Assembly: GCF_010730355.1 (NCBI RefSeq) | Contig: NZ_AP022576.1 | Location: 310,001-374,000, forward strand | Length of the DNA: 64,000 nucleotides | Source: Mycobacterium florentinum | GTDB taxonomy: Bacteria; Actinomycetota; Actinomycetes; Mycobacteriales; Mycobacteriaceae | Direction of reading: 5' to 3' | Shown: positions 18,347 through 28,205 of the stretch, piece by piece | How positions within the stretch are numbered: position 1 is the first letter of the stretch | Layout: each line of letters opens with the position of its first letter | Program-made: the position numbers and the translations under genes | The notes under the pieces: model-generated | What the model was told of the DNA's origin: nothing | What the model saw: the letters and a program-made list of their open reading frames with translations, nothing else | Databases searched by the model: none

Positions 18347-18531
18347 GCGAATCAGGTCCTTTCCATCGTTGTATCCGTTGTGGTGGAGCTATTTCCGCAC
18401 CGGCGAGCCGCGTGGCCGCGGCGCGCGTCGCGGCGCACAATCGGTAGCGTCATGGTGCTGATCTCTTCTGCGCAGCGAGTTCGATCGACGCGGTCACCTT
18501 CTTGACGGCTCCCGTGCGGAAAAGGTGACCC

Positions 18532-19530
18532 ATGACCGAAAATCCGTTGGACCTCGCCGATCTGGCGAAACAGTTCGACGCCGACCGGCAGCACTTGCGG
18601 GCGGTGGCATTTCGGCTGCTCGGCTCGCTGGCGGACGCGGACGACGCGGTGCAGTCCGCATGGCTGAAGGCCAGCCGCGCGGCCGGCGTCGGCGACGTCG
18701 TCAACCTGACCGGTTGGTTCACGACGATCACCGCCCACGAGGCGTTCGACCAGCTTCGCGCCCGCAAGCGCCGCGCCGAGCAGCCGTTGGCCGACGCGGG
18801 AGAGCTCGACCGGCTGGCCACCGCGTCGGCATCGGCGGACGAGGAGGCGCTGCTGGTCGACTCGGTCGGCACCGCGATGCTGGTGGTGCTGGACCGCCTC
18901 TCGCCCGCGCAGCGCGTCGCGTTCGTCCTGCACGATCTTTTCGCCGTGCCGTTCGAGACGATCGGTGACGTGCTGGACCGGTCGCCGACGGCCGCGAAGA
19001 AGCTGGCGAGTCGGGCCCGGGCACGACTGCACAACGGCTCGCCCGCCCGACCCCGCGGCGAGGCCGAACACCTCGAGGTTGTCGACGCGTTTCTGGCGGC
19101 ATCCCGCGGCGGTGATATCGCCACGTTGCTCGAGTTGTTGGCCCCCGACGTGGTGCGCCGGGTCGATCGCGTGCTGATTCCCGACGACATGGCGGCCGAG
19201 TTGCGCGGGGCCCGCGAGGTCGCCGAGGAGACGCGTCACTTCGCCCAGCGCGCGCGGGCCGGCGTGGTCATGCTGGTCGACGGTGTCCCCGGCATCGTGA
19301 TCGCGCCGCGGGGCCGCGCGCGGATCCTGTTGCAGCTCGGCATCGGCGCCGACAACCGCATTTGCTTGATCGACATCACCGCCGACGCCGACCGCCTGCA
19401 CCGGGTGGTTCTCGCGTTGCCGGGGTGGCCGTCTCAGGCGGATGCCAGCCCCATCGGGTACCAAGGACATGGGACACGGCCGGTCGGGCCGTCGGAGATG
19501 GGGCGGGAACGGGAGGACGATGCTCGGTAA
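18532..19530 (+). CDS. ECF41-type sigma factor with SnoaL-like C-terminal domain
   Basis: The 332-residue protein has sigma-70 region 2 (LRAVAFRLLGSLADADDAVQSAWLK) and region 4 (LSPAQRVAFVLHDLFAVPFETIGDVLDRSPTAAKKLASRARAR). A C-terminal NTF2/SnoaL-like domain begins near residue 180 (VVDAFLAASRGGDIATLLELLAPDVV). This architecture marks the ECF41/SigJ-like group, in which the C-terminal domain replaces a separate anti-sigma factor. The gene overlaps the start of the sugar-binding lipoprotein by 11 bp. The last 30 residues are Gly/Arg-rich and poorly conserved in appearance. Confidence 0.88.
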   Translation: MTENPLDLADLAKQFDADRQHLRAVAFRLLGSLADADDAVQSAWLKASRAAGVGDVVNLTGWFTTITAHEAFDQLRARKRRAEQPLADAGELDRLATASASADEEALLVDSVGTAMLVVLDRLSPAQRVAFVLHDLFAVPFETIGDVLDRSPTAAKKLASRARARLHNGSPARPRGEAEHLEVVDAFLAASRGGDIATLLELLAPDVVRRVDRVLIPDDMAAELRGAREVAEETRHFAQRARAGVVMLVDGVPGIVIAPRGRARILLQLGIGADNRICLIDITADADRLHRVVLALPGWPSQADASPIGYQGHGTRPVGPSEMGREREDDAR

Positions 19531-20848
19531 GCCGTTCGGACGGCGGAGCTTGATGCGGGGCGCTGGCGCACTGACCGCCGCGGCTCTGGCGCCGTGGGCC
19601 GGTGGCTGCGCTTCCGACGACGACGACGCGTTGACGTTCTTCTTCGCGGCCAACCCGGACGAGTCCGCCGCCCGGCTGCGTGTCGTCGGCGAATTCGAGC
19701 GCCGTCATCCCGACATCAAGGTGCGGGTGGTGCGGTCCGGGCCGGGAGTGATGCAGCAGTTGTCCACGTTTTGCGCGGGCGGCAAATGTCCGGACGTGCT
19801 GCAAGCGTGGGAACTGAGCTATGCCGAGTTGGCTACCCGGGGAGTGTTGCAAGACCTCAACGACCCACTGGCGCGCGATCAGGCCTTCGCCGCCGAATTG
19901 AAGGCGGACAGCGTTGCGCCGCTGTATGACACGTTCGCGCTCAACGGCGAGCAATCGGCTTTTCCGGAACAGTGGTCCGGAAATTTCCTGTTCTACAACA
20001 CGCGGCTGTTCGCCGAGGCCGGCGTGGCAGCTCCGCCCACGGCCTGGGACAAGACGTGGACGTTCGCCGAATTCCTGGACGCGGCGAAGGCGTTGACCAA
20101 GCGGGACGGATCGGGCCGGGTCACGCAGTGGGGTTTCGTCAACACCTTTGTCTCGTACTACTCGGCCGGATTGTTCGCGCTGAACAATGGCGTGCCGTGG
20201 TCGACGCCGCGCCGGAACCCGACCCATTTCAATTTCGACAACCCGGCGTTCATGGAGGCGGTGCAGTTCTATGCCGACCTCGCCAACAAGCACAAGGTGG
20301 CACCCAACGCCTCCGAGGTGCAGTCGATGTCGACGCCGGATCTGTTCGCGGCGGGCAAGGCCGCGATCGCGCTGGGGGGTCACTGGCGATACCAGACCTT
20401 CATCAGCGCCGAGGGATTGGATTTCGATGTCGCCCCTCTGCCGGTAGGGCCATCCCTGCCCCACGGGCATAGCGCCTGCTCCAATATCGGCACCACCGGA
20501 CTGGCCATCTCGGCGAGCAGCCGGCACAAGGAGCAGGCATGGCAGTTCGTCAAGTTTGCCTGCGGCCCCGTCGGCCAGGCGATCATCGCCGAATCCAGCC
20601 TCTTCGTGCCGGTGCTGCGATCGGTGCTCGCGTCGGACGGATTCGCCAAGGCCCACAACAGGATTCGTAACCTCGCGGTGCTCACCGAGGGGCCGTCCTA
20701 TTCCGAAGGCCTGCCGGTCACCCCGGCATGGGAAAAAATCGTTGCGCTGATGGATCGCAACATGGGACCCGTCCTGCGCGGGTCCCGCCCCGCGACATCG
20801 CTGACGGGGTTGTCGGGCGCAGTCGACGAGGTGTTGCGAAACCCATGA
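19520..20848 (+). CDS. ABC sugar transporter substrate-binding lipoprotein (Rv2041c-like)
   Basis: The 442-residue family 1 extracellular solute-binding protein starts at ATG 19520, 3 bp after GGGAGGAC. The signal GRRSLMRGAGALTAAALAPWAGG|C combines a twin-arginine motif with a lipobox (Cys near 30), suggesting Tat export and lipid anchoring. The mature part shows the SBP pattern VVGEFERRHPDIKVRVV and a C-terminal AWQFVKFACGPVGQ. It is the first gene of a four-gene importer matching the M. tuberculosis Rv2041c-Rv2038c order. The likely ligand is a sugar or polyol; identity is not visible. Confidence 0.92.
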   Translation: MLGKPFGRRSLMRGAGALTAAALAPWAGGCASDDDDALTFFFAANPDESAARLRVVGEFERRHPDIKVRVVRSGPGVMQQLSTFCAGGKCPDVLQAWELSYAELATRGVLQDLNDPLARDQAFAAELKADSVAPLYDTFALNGEQSAFPEQWSGNFLFYNTRLFAEAGVAAPPTAWDKTWTFAEFLDAAKALTKRDGSGRVTQWGFVNTFVSYYSAGLFALNNGVPWSTPRRNPTHFNFDNPAFMEAVQFYADLANKHKVAPNASEVQSMSTPDLFAAGKAAIALGGHWRYQTFISAEGLDFDVAPLPVGPSLPHGHSACSNIGTTGLAISASSRHKEQAWQFVKFACGPVGQAIIAESSLFVPVLRSVLASDGFAKAHNRIRNLAVLTEGPSYSEGLPVTPAWEKIVALMDRNMGPVLRGSRPATSLTGLSGAVDEVLRNP

Positions 20849-21807
20849 CATCGGTGAACCAATCAGCTTTGCTCACCTCGACCACCGCGAAACGCCATCC
20901 GCAGGGGCCCTATCCGTCGCGGCGGCGAGCCTGGGCGGGACGCATGTTCGTCGCACCGAACCTGGCGGCGGTCGCGGTGTTCATGCTCTTTCCCCTCGGG
21001 TTTTCGCTGTTCATGAGCTTTCAGCAATGGGACGTGTTCAGAGCGCCGAAGTTCGTCGGGTTGAAGAACTTCGAAGACCTGTTCACGTCCGACCCGCTGT
21101 TTCTCATCGCCATCCGCAACACCGTGGTCTTCACACTCGGAACGGTCATACCCACCGTTGTCATCAGTCTCGTCGTCGCTGCCGTGCTGAACCGAGAGGC
21201 CAAGGGCATAGCCATCGTCCGGACAATCGTCTTCATGCCACTGGCGATCTCGTCGGTGGTGCTGGCGGTCGTCTGGCAATTCGTCTTCAACACCGACAAC
21301 GGGCTGCTCAACATCATGCTCGGCTGGGTGGGAATCGACCCGGTGCCGTGGCTGGTCGACCCGAATTGGGCGATGGCGTCACTCTGCGTGGTCGCCGTGT
21401 GGCGCAGTGTGCCGTTCGCGACCATCATCCTGCTGGCGGCAATGCAGGGAGTGCCGCAAACCGTGTACGAGGCAGCCAAAATCGACGGTGCGGGCGAGAT
21501 ACGGCAGTTCTGGTCGATCACCGTGCCGTTGATCCGCGGCTCGGTGTCGTTCGTCATCGTCATTTCAATCATCCACGCGTTCCAGGCGTTTGACATGGTC
21601 TACGTTCTCAACGGCGCCAATGGCGGCCCGGAGACCTCGACCTACGTGCTGGGCATCATGTTGTTCCAGCACGCCTTCTCGTTCCTGGAATTCGGCTATG
21701 CGTCGGCGCTGGCATGGGTGATGTTCGCAATATTGCTGATATTGACCGTGGTGCAGTTGCGGCTGACGCATCGGCGATCTTGGGAGGCTTCGCGTGGCCT
21801 TAGCTGA
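20845..21807 (+). CDS. ABC sugar transporter permease (MalF type)
   Basis: The 320-residue inner membrane protein has about six transmembrane segments. It carries the cytoplasmic EAA motif YEAAKIDGAGEIRQFWSITVPLIRG near residues 205-230, which docks on the ATPase. ATG 20845 overlaps the upstream stop (ATGA). The first 35 residues are polar and likely cytoplasmic. It corresponds by order to Rv2040c. The 3' end overlaps the next permease start by 14 bp. Confidence 0.93.
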   Translation: MTSVNQSALLTSTTAKRHPQGPYPSRRRAWAGRMFVAPNLAAVAVFMLFPLGFSLFMSFQQWDVFRAPKFVGLKNFEDLFTSDPLFLIAIRNTVVFTLGTVIPTVVISLVVAAVLNREAKGIAIVRTIVFMPLAISSVVLAVVWQFVFNTDNGLLNIMLGWVGIDPVPWLVDPNWAMASLCVVAVWRSVPFATIILLAAMQGVPQTVYEAAKIDGAGEIRQFWSITVPLIRGSVSFVIVISIIHAFQAFDMVYVLNGANGGPETSTYVLGIMLFQHAFSFLEFGYASALAWVMFAILLILTVVQLRLTHRRSWEASRGLS

Positions 21808-22636
21808 GGGACTGTTCAAGCGCATTACTTTTCGCGCCGTGGTGGTCTACGCCGCGCTGGTGACCATCGCCTGGTGCTGGCTTTTCCCGGTTGCCTGGGC
21901 GGTGTCGGGCTCGCTGAAGAGGGAGGGTGAGATCAGCGAGCCGAAGCTGTTGCCATCCCACCCGCGGTGGTCGAACTACACCGAGGTGTTCCGCGTGATG
22001 CCGTTCTGGCGAATGTTTTTCAATACCGTGCTGTACGCCGGATGCGTGACCGCCGGGCAGGTCTTCTTCTGCTCATTGGCCGGATATGCCTTCGCGCGCC
22101 TGCAATTCCGAGGCCGCGACACCCTGTTCGTGCTGTACCTGGGGACGCTGATGGTGCCGCTGACCGTGACGGTGATTCCGCAATTCATCCTGATGCGGAC
22201 GGTGGGATGGGTCGACACGCCGTGGGCGATGATCGTGCCGGGTTTGTTCGGCAGCGCGTTCGGCACCTACCTGATGCGCCAGTTCTTCCAAACGCTGCCG
22301 GGTGATCTCGAGGAAGCCGCGATTCTCGACGGGTGTTCGCCGTGGCAGATCTACTGGAGGATTCTGTTGCCCCATGCCAGGCCCGCCGTGATGGTGCTTG
22401 CCGTGCTCACCTGGGTCAACGTCTGGAACGACTTTCTGTGGCCGCTGTTGATGATTCAGCGCAACAGTCTGGCCACGCTGACCCTCGGGCTGGTGCGGCT
22501 GCGGGGGGAGTACGTCGCGCGCTGGCCGATCATCATGGCGGCCTCGATCATCATTATGGTGCCGTTGGTGATCATCTATGCGGTGGCGCAGCGCTCCTTT
22601 GTGCGCGGCATCGCCGTGACCGGGCTGGGTGGGTGA
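21794..22636 (+). CDS. ABC sugar transporter permease (MalG type)
   Basis: The 280-residue permease has six membrane segments and the EAA loop LEEAAILDGCSPWQIYWRILLPHARP near residues 175-200. It starts at GTG 21794 with GGGAGG at 21782-21787, inside the end of the previous gene. It corresponds by order to Rv2039c. With the MalF-type partner it forms the translocation channel. Confidence 0.93.
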   Translation: MALAEGLFKRITFRAVVVYAALVTIAWCWLFPVAWAVSGSLKREGEISEPKLLPSHPRWSNYTEVFRVMPFWRMFFNTVLYAGCVTAGQVFFCSLAGYAFARLQFRGRDTLFVLYLGTLMVPLTVTVIPQFILMRTVGWVDTPWAMIVPGLFGSAFGTYLMRQFFQTLPGDLEEAAILDGCSPWQIYWRILLPHARPAVMVLAVLTWVNVWNDFLWPLLMIQRNSLATLTLGLVRLRGEYVARWPIIMAASIIIMVPLVIIYAVAQRSFVRGIAVTGLGG

Positions 22637-22639
22637 GTC

Positions 22640-23710
<1,071 letters not shown>

Positions 23711-23753
23711 GCACCGCGCCCGGCGTCGGCCATCTTGATGGTAGGGGCCGGTG

Positions 23754-24704
23754 ATGGATTCGGTCGATCTGGTCTGCGAGGGCGGCGGCGTTCGGGGTAT
23801 CGGCCTGGTCGGTGCGGTCGACGCGCTGGCGGCGGCCGGTTACCGGTTTCCCCGGGTCGCCGGGACGAGCGCGGGCGCCATCGTCGCGTCGCTGGCGGCC
23901 GCCCTGCAGGCGGCAGGCGAACCGCTGACCCGGCTCGCCGAGATCATGCGTTCTCTCGACTATCGAAAGTTCTTGGACCGCAACCTGATCGGGCACGTGC
24001 CGCTGATCGGCGGGGGGCTGTCACTGCTGGTTTCGGATGGAGTCTATCGCGGTGCCTATCTCGAACACCTGCTGGCCGGATTGCTCGGCGACCTGGGGGT
24101 GCGGACCTTCGGCGACCTGCGCACCGGTGAGGAGCCCGAACAGTTCGCGTGGTCGCTGGTCGTCACCGCCAGCGATCTGTCCCGGCGCCGGCTGGTGCGC
24201 ATCCCGTGGGACCTCGACTCCTATGGAATCGACCCGGACGAATTTCCGGTGGCACGCGCGGTGCACGCATCGGCGGCGATTCCCTACGTGTTCGAGCCGG
24301 TGCGAGTGGGCGGCGCCACCTGGGTCGACGGCGGGTTGTTGTCGAGCTTTCCGGTAGCGCTGTTCGACCGCGCCCAACCGCGGTGGCCGACGTTCGGGAT
24401 CCGGCTCTCGGCGCGGCCGGGCATTCCGCCCACGCATCCGGTGCACGGGCCGGTTTCGTTGGGCATCGCTGCGATCGAGACCCTGGTGAGCAATCAGGAC
24501 AATGCCTACATCGACGATCCATGTACGGTGCGACGAACCATTTTCGTGCCCGCGGACGAGGTGAGCCCGATCGACTTCGATATCACCGCCGACCAGCGCG
24601 ACGCTCTCTACCAGCGCGGATTGCTCGCGGGCCAGGAATTTTTGAAGACGTGGAACTATGCCGACTATCTGAGGGCTTGCGGCGGGCCGGTCGCAGGGGA
24701 TTAG
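23754..24704 (+). CDS. Patatin-like phospholipase (Rv2037c-like)
   Basis: The 316-residue patatin-fold hydrolase has the oxyanion motif CEGGGVRGIG near residue 6, the nucleophile GTSAG near residue 40 and the second catalytic residue in WVDGG near residue 190. It therefore retains the Ser-Asp dyad and is likely an active acyl hydrolase. A GTG at 23751 would add one residue. It follows the ABC operon by 43 bp, as in M. tuberculosis, and may be co-transcribed. Its 3' end overlaps the convergent DUF3349 gene by 4 bp. Confidence 0.9.
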   Translation: MDSVDLVCEGGGVRGIGLVGAVDALAAAGYRFPRVAGTSAGAIVASLAAALQAAGEPLTRLAEIMRSLDYRKFLDRNLIGHVPLIGGGLSLLVSDGVYRGAYLEHLLAGLLGDLGVRTFGDLRTGEEPEQFAWSLVVTASDLSRRRLVRIPWDLDSYGIDPDEFPVARAVHASAAIPYVFEPVRVGGATWVDGGLLSSFPVALFDRAQPRWPTFGIRLSARPGIPPTHPVHGPVSLGIAAIETLVSNQDNAYIDDPCTVRRTIFVPADEVSPIDFDITADQRDALYQRGLLAGQEFLKTWNYADYLRACGGPVAGD

Positions 24705-24988
24705 CCCCGCGTGCACCCGATCGCGTCGAGTCGATGTTCGACGCGCTTGATGTCGTCGAGTGAGGGCATCGCGTTGGTGATCCGGAAGATTGCGACACCG
24801 ACATCGACGGTGCCGATCGGAGCCGCTCCCCGGGCCATGAATTCGCTTGTAATAGTTGCGATCTCGTCGTCCGTTACCCGGCGGCACAGCAGCGCCGCGA
24901 GCGGCAGATAACCCCTCGACGGCATGCCGGTCGGGTAGCCGGCGCGCAGAAACGCGACAGCCCTCGACACCAGACCAGCCATCCCCAT
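24701..24988 (-). CDS. DUF3349 family small protein
   Basis: The 95-residue protein has the family pattern RAGYPTGMP...PLAALLCRRVTDDEI...LDDIKRVEHRLDAIG, seen also in M. tuberculosis Rv0543c. It is helical, with no signal peptide or membrane segment. Function is unknown. GGTGGAG lies a few bases before the ATG. Two in-frame ATGs (24988 and 24982) compete. The gene is alone on its strand. Confidence 0.88.
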   Translation of the reverse strand: MGMAGLVSRAVAFLRAGYPTGMPSRGYLPLAALLCRRVTDDEIATITSEFMARGAAPIGTVDVGVAIFRITNAMPSLDDIKRVEHRLDAIGCTRG

Positions 24989-25178
24989 GACTCCACCTCG
25001 TTAACGACAGCATGTTAAGCGCTCTAAGTAAGGTAGCAGTGGCCTCGCGGTTCGTAGGTAGGGCAACGCAGTCCTTACGCAGATCGCCCCGATTTTTCCG
25101 GTCCATTAGCGCCCGCCGCCCCGTGGCACGGGCGCGCCGGTCACGAATTCTGGCCGTGCGTGTTCCTAGTATTGCCGC

Positions 25179-26012
25179 GTGACGGATCGCTACGGAACCG
25201 ATGTCCTGGCCGCCGGTCGGCGCAAGCCGCGCTCGACCGAGCACCCCGCTGACCTGGGCCTCGTCGTCGAGGACGTCCAGACGGGCTACGTCGGTGCGGT
25301 CGTCCGGGTTGAGTACGGACGCATCGATCTGGAGGACCGGCATGGCCACGTCCGCGGCTTTCCGCTGGGTCCCGGCTATTTGCTGGAGGGCCGCCCGGTG
25401 ATCCTCACCGAGCCGCACCGCTCGGCACCGGCCGCCGCGAGCCGCACTGCCTCGGGTTCCGTCGCGGTGCCGGGCGCCCGTGCCCGAGTCGCGCGTGCGA
25501 GCCGGATCTACGTCGAGGGCCGCCACGATGCGGAACTGATTGCGCAGGTCTGGGGCGAGGATCTGCGCATCGAGGGTGTTGTCGTCGAGCATCTCGGTGG
25601 CGTCGACGACCTGGTGGGCATCGTGACGGAGTTCGCTCCCGGTCCGGGGCGCCGGCTCGGTGTTCTCGTCGATCACCTCGTCGCGGGATCGAAAGAGGCG
25701 CGGATCGCCGAGGCGGTCCGCCGGGGACCCGGCGGGCCCGACACGCTGGTCGTCGGCCATCCCTACGTCGACATTTGGCAGGCGGTGAAGCCGCAGCGAC
25801 TCGGACTGCCCGCCTGGCCCGAGGTGCCTCGGCACATCGAATGGAAACACGGCGCGTGCGAGGCACTTCGGTTGCCGCACGCCAGCCAGGCCGATATCGC
25901 CAGGGCGTGGCAGCGCATCCGGTCGCGGGTACGCGACTGGAACGACCTGGAACCCGCGCTGATCAGCAAGGTCGAAGAACTCATCGATTTCGTGACCGAG
26001 CCCGGCCGCTAG
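25179..26012 (+). CDS. DUF3097 family protein with TOPRIM-like motifs
   Basis: The 277-residue conserved actinobacterial protein has an N-terminal part (1-85) that looks like a small beta domain (VGAVVRVEYGRIDLEDRHGHVRGFPLGPGYLLEG). The central part carries IYVEGRHDAELIAQVWG and later LGVLVDHLVAGSKE. These resemble the Glu and Asp motifs of a TOPRIM fold as in RNase M5 or primases. That assignment is an inference from motif shape. The start is GTG 25179. Its 3' end overlaps the convergent membrane protein gene by 32 bp. Confidence 0.85.
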   Translation: MTDRYGTDVLAAGRRKPRSTEHPADLGLVVEDVQTGYVGAVVRVEYGRIDLEDRHGHVRGFPLGPGYLLEGRPVILTEPHRSAPAAASRTASGSVAVPGARARVARASRIYVEGRHDAELIAQVWGEDLRIEGVVVEHLGGVDDLVGIVTEFAPGPGRRLGVLVDHLVAGSKEARIAEAVRRGPGGPDTLVVGHPYVDIWQAVKPQRLGLPAWPEVPRHIEWKHGACEALRLPHASQADIARAWQRIRSRVRDWNDLEPALISKVEELIDFVTEPGR

Positions 26013-26421
26013 ACGCATCCGACCGCGCGGGCAGAGCCAGCGCCGCGGAGCAGAGTAGGACCCCGCCCAGCGCGATCACGTTGAGGACGGCGTCGCGAGT
26101 GCCGTACATGTGCAGCATCTGCAGGTGATAGATCAGGTGCAGCAGGTTGAACGTCGTCCAGCTCACCGCGGTGACGATCCGCAGCGTCCGATCAGCCAGG
26201 TAGACGAGCGTCAGGGCACTCAACGCGGTCAGCGCCAGGTACATCCCACCGACGTCTTTGACGAGATGCTCGTTGTACGGGCCGAGGACGGGAAGCCACC
26301 TCATTCCCAATCCGGGAAAGGTGTTGTACCAGTTCAGCGGAGCGAAATACGCCCAGCTGCCGACGAACGCGCCGCTGAGCGTCAGCACAAAGAGGCACAC
26401 ACGGAAGAGGATGCGATTCAT
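25981..26421 (-). CDS. Small four-helix integral membrane protein
   Basis: The 146-residue protein has predicted membrane helices at about residues 5-25, 52-75, 80-100 and 112-132. The motif SWAYFAPLNWYNTFPGLGMRWLP lies after helix 1. Similar proteins occur across mycobacteria as hypothetical membrane proteins. The ATG at 26421 is chosen because it begins the first hydrophobic helix. A longer open frame upstream is antisense to efeU. It is divergent from efeU and may share the iron-regulated intergenic region, but no function is assigned. Confidence 0.7.
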   Translation of the reverse strand: MNRILFRVCLFVLTLSGAFVGSWAYFAPLNWYNTFPGLGMRWLPVLGPYNEHLVKDVGGMYLALTALSALTLVYLADRTLRIVTAVSWTTFNLLHLIYHLQMLHMYGTRDAVLNVIALGGVLLCSAALALPARSDASSGRARSRNR

Positions 26422-26545
26422 GACAGCTATGACGGTGCAGCGTCGGTAGATGTGACATCGGCCCGGCCGATGCCGGAGAAATCTCCATTGTCTGCGACAT
26501 TCGCGAGACGATGGGGAAGAACCGCGGCTTAATCGCGGTCGAAAG

Positions 26546-26564
26546 TTAGGGTAGGCTAAGTCGA
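26546..26564. promoter_or_regulatory. IdeR-like iron box upstream of efeU
   Basis: TTAGGGTAGGCTAAGTCGA matches the IdeR consensus TTAGGTTAGGCTAACCTAA at 14 of 19 positions, with 12 of the first 14 or better conserved. It lies 18 bp before the efeU start and suits iron-dependent repression of an iron importer. The left half is strong and the right half is weak. Confidence 0.65.
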
Positions 26565-26581
26565 ACGTCCCGATCCTCGGG

Positions 26582-28205
26582 ATGGGAATCGGACGCATGC
26601 AGGGCGTATTCGGCGTTTTCCTCGGCGCGTTCCTTATCGGCCTGCGCGAAGGCCTGGAGGCGACGCTCATCGTGAGCATCGTCGCGGCCTTCCTCAAGCG
26701 AAACGCGCGGTCGACCCGTCCGATGTTCGCCGGTGTGGTCTTGGCAGTACTGATCAGTGTCGCGGTCGGCGTCGGATTGGATCTCTTCTCGGCGACGCTG
26801 CCCCAGGCCCAGCAGGAGATGATGGAGACGGTCATCAACGCCATCGCCGTGGTGTTTGTGACCTCGATGATCATCTGGATGAACCGCAATGCCATGCGGC
26901 TCAAGGGCGAACTCGAGCGTGAAGCCCAACAGGCGCTCAACCGTGGTGGTGCGCTGGCACTCGTGGTGATGGCGTTTCTCGCCGTCCTGAAGGAGGGCTT
27001 CGAGACGTCGGTGTTCCTGCTGGCGGCCGCGGAGACCTCGCACGGCAATCGGTGGATCGCCGTGCTGGGCGGCGCGCTGGGGATCGGGGCGGCGATCCTG
27101 CTCGGCATCGGTCTGTACTTCGGTGGCCTGAAGCTCAATCTCGGCCGCTTCTTCCGGGTGACCGGGGTGTTTCTCGTGCTGATCGCTGCCGGACTGGTGC
27201 TGGGTGCGCTGCGCACCGCACACGAGGCGGGCTGGGTGACCATCGGCCAGCAGCAGGTGCTCGACTTTTCGGCCTGGATACCCAGCCAATCCGTGCTGGG
27301 CGCGTTGCTCGCCGGTGTGTTCGGCATACCCACCGACCCACGCCTCATCGAGGTGCTGGGCTGGTTGCTGTACGCGGTGCCGGTGCTGGTCGTCTTCCTG
27401 TGGCCCTCGCGCCTTGCCGCGACACCCCGAACCCGCTGCCGGCTGCTGCTGGCCGCCTCGGCGGCGCTGGCCATTGTCGCGGCGGTGCTGGCCATCGCCG
27501 TTCCCGCCGGCGGCACCGCACCGGCCACGCGGACTCGGACCGTCACCGACCGGGCCGGCCACACCGCGCAGGTGTCGATGACCACCGGGCCGCACGGACG
27601 CGAGCTGACCGTCGTCTCCGCGGGAACGTCGACCGTGCACAGCATCCCGCTGATCCCGGCCGGCGACCAGACCGTCGACGGCTTACCGCTACAGGAATGG
27701 CACGCGTCAGAGACCGCTGCGGATGGAGCACCGGCAGTCACGCTGGAGCAGTTGCTGAGTATGGCGGGGGGGCCGGCTGCCGGTCGGTCTCGCGGCCGGC
27801 CGCACTCCAGGGCCGTTTCTGGGGCAATGGACAACGACCACCGTGTATTCCGTGTTCACGCAGGGTGATTCCGTGGTCAGCGCGCAAGCGACGAGCAATC
27901 GCACGGCGCTGTTGAGCGGCGGCGGGCTGACCGGAGCCAAGACCGTCGGTCTGGGGGCGCTACCCACGGACTGGTCCACGTCCGGTGCCGAAGACCACTC
28001 GACTGCGGCCGCGATCGTCGCGAGCGACCGGAATCGTGGGGAGAGTCAGCTATGGCGGGTGTGGCTTCCGTTGGTACTGGCCTGCTTTGCGCTGGCTTGT
28101 GCCGCAGGCGCCATAATCTCGATGCGCGGCGACGCGCGATCCGAACAGGAGAGGAAAACGAGTGATAGCGAATCGCACCGCCGGGGCAAGGTCGCGGTCT
28201 CGTGA
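26582..28205 (+). pseudogene. efeU: Ferrous iron permease EfeU, frameshifted
   Basis: The FTR1-type permease shows REGLE (LIGLREGLEATLIV, residues about 20-30) and a second KEGFE motif (LAVLKEGFETSVFLL), which carry iron-binding Glu, plus seven or so membrane helices. The frame is intact to about residue 396, then meets a run of seven G at 27766-27772 and would end at 27868 with unrelated residues. Removing one G joins it to GRLPVGLAAGRTPGPFLGQW and on to 28205, giving about 540 residues with a final membrane helix (WLPLVLACFALACAAGAII). Either the gene is broken, the assembly has a homopolymer error, or slippage occurs. Confidence 0.85.

Noticed and set aside
24021..26018. 665-codon open frame on the minus strand
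   Set aside because: It is antisense to the patatin and DUF3097 genes, has no recognised domain and is rich in Arg/Pro/Asp shadows typical of high-GC antisense frames.
27843..28205. Separate 120-residue gene downstream of efeU
   Set aside because: It is the frameshifted C-terminal part of EfeU: the residues continue the family sequence and end in its last membrane helix.
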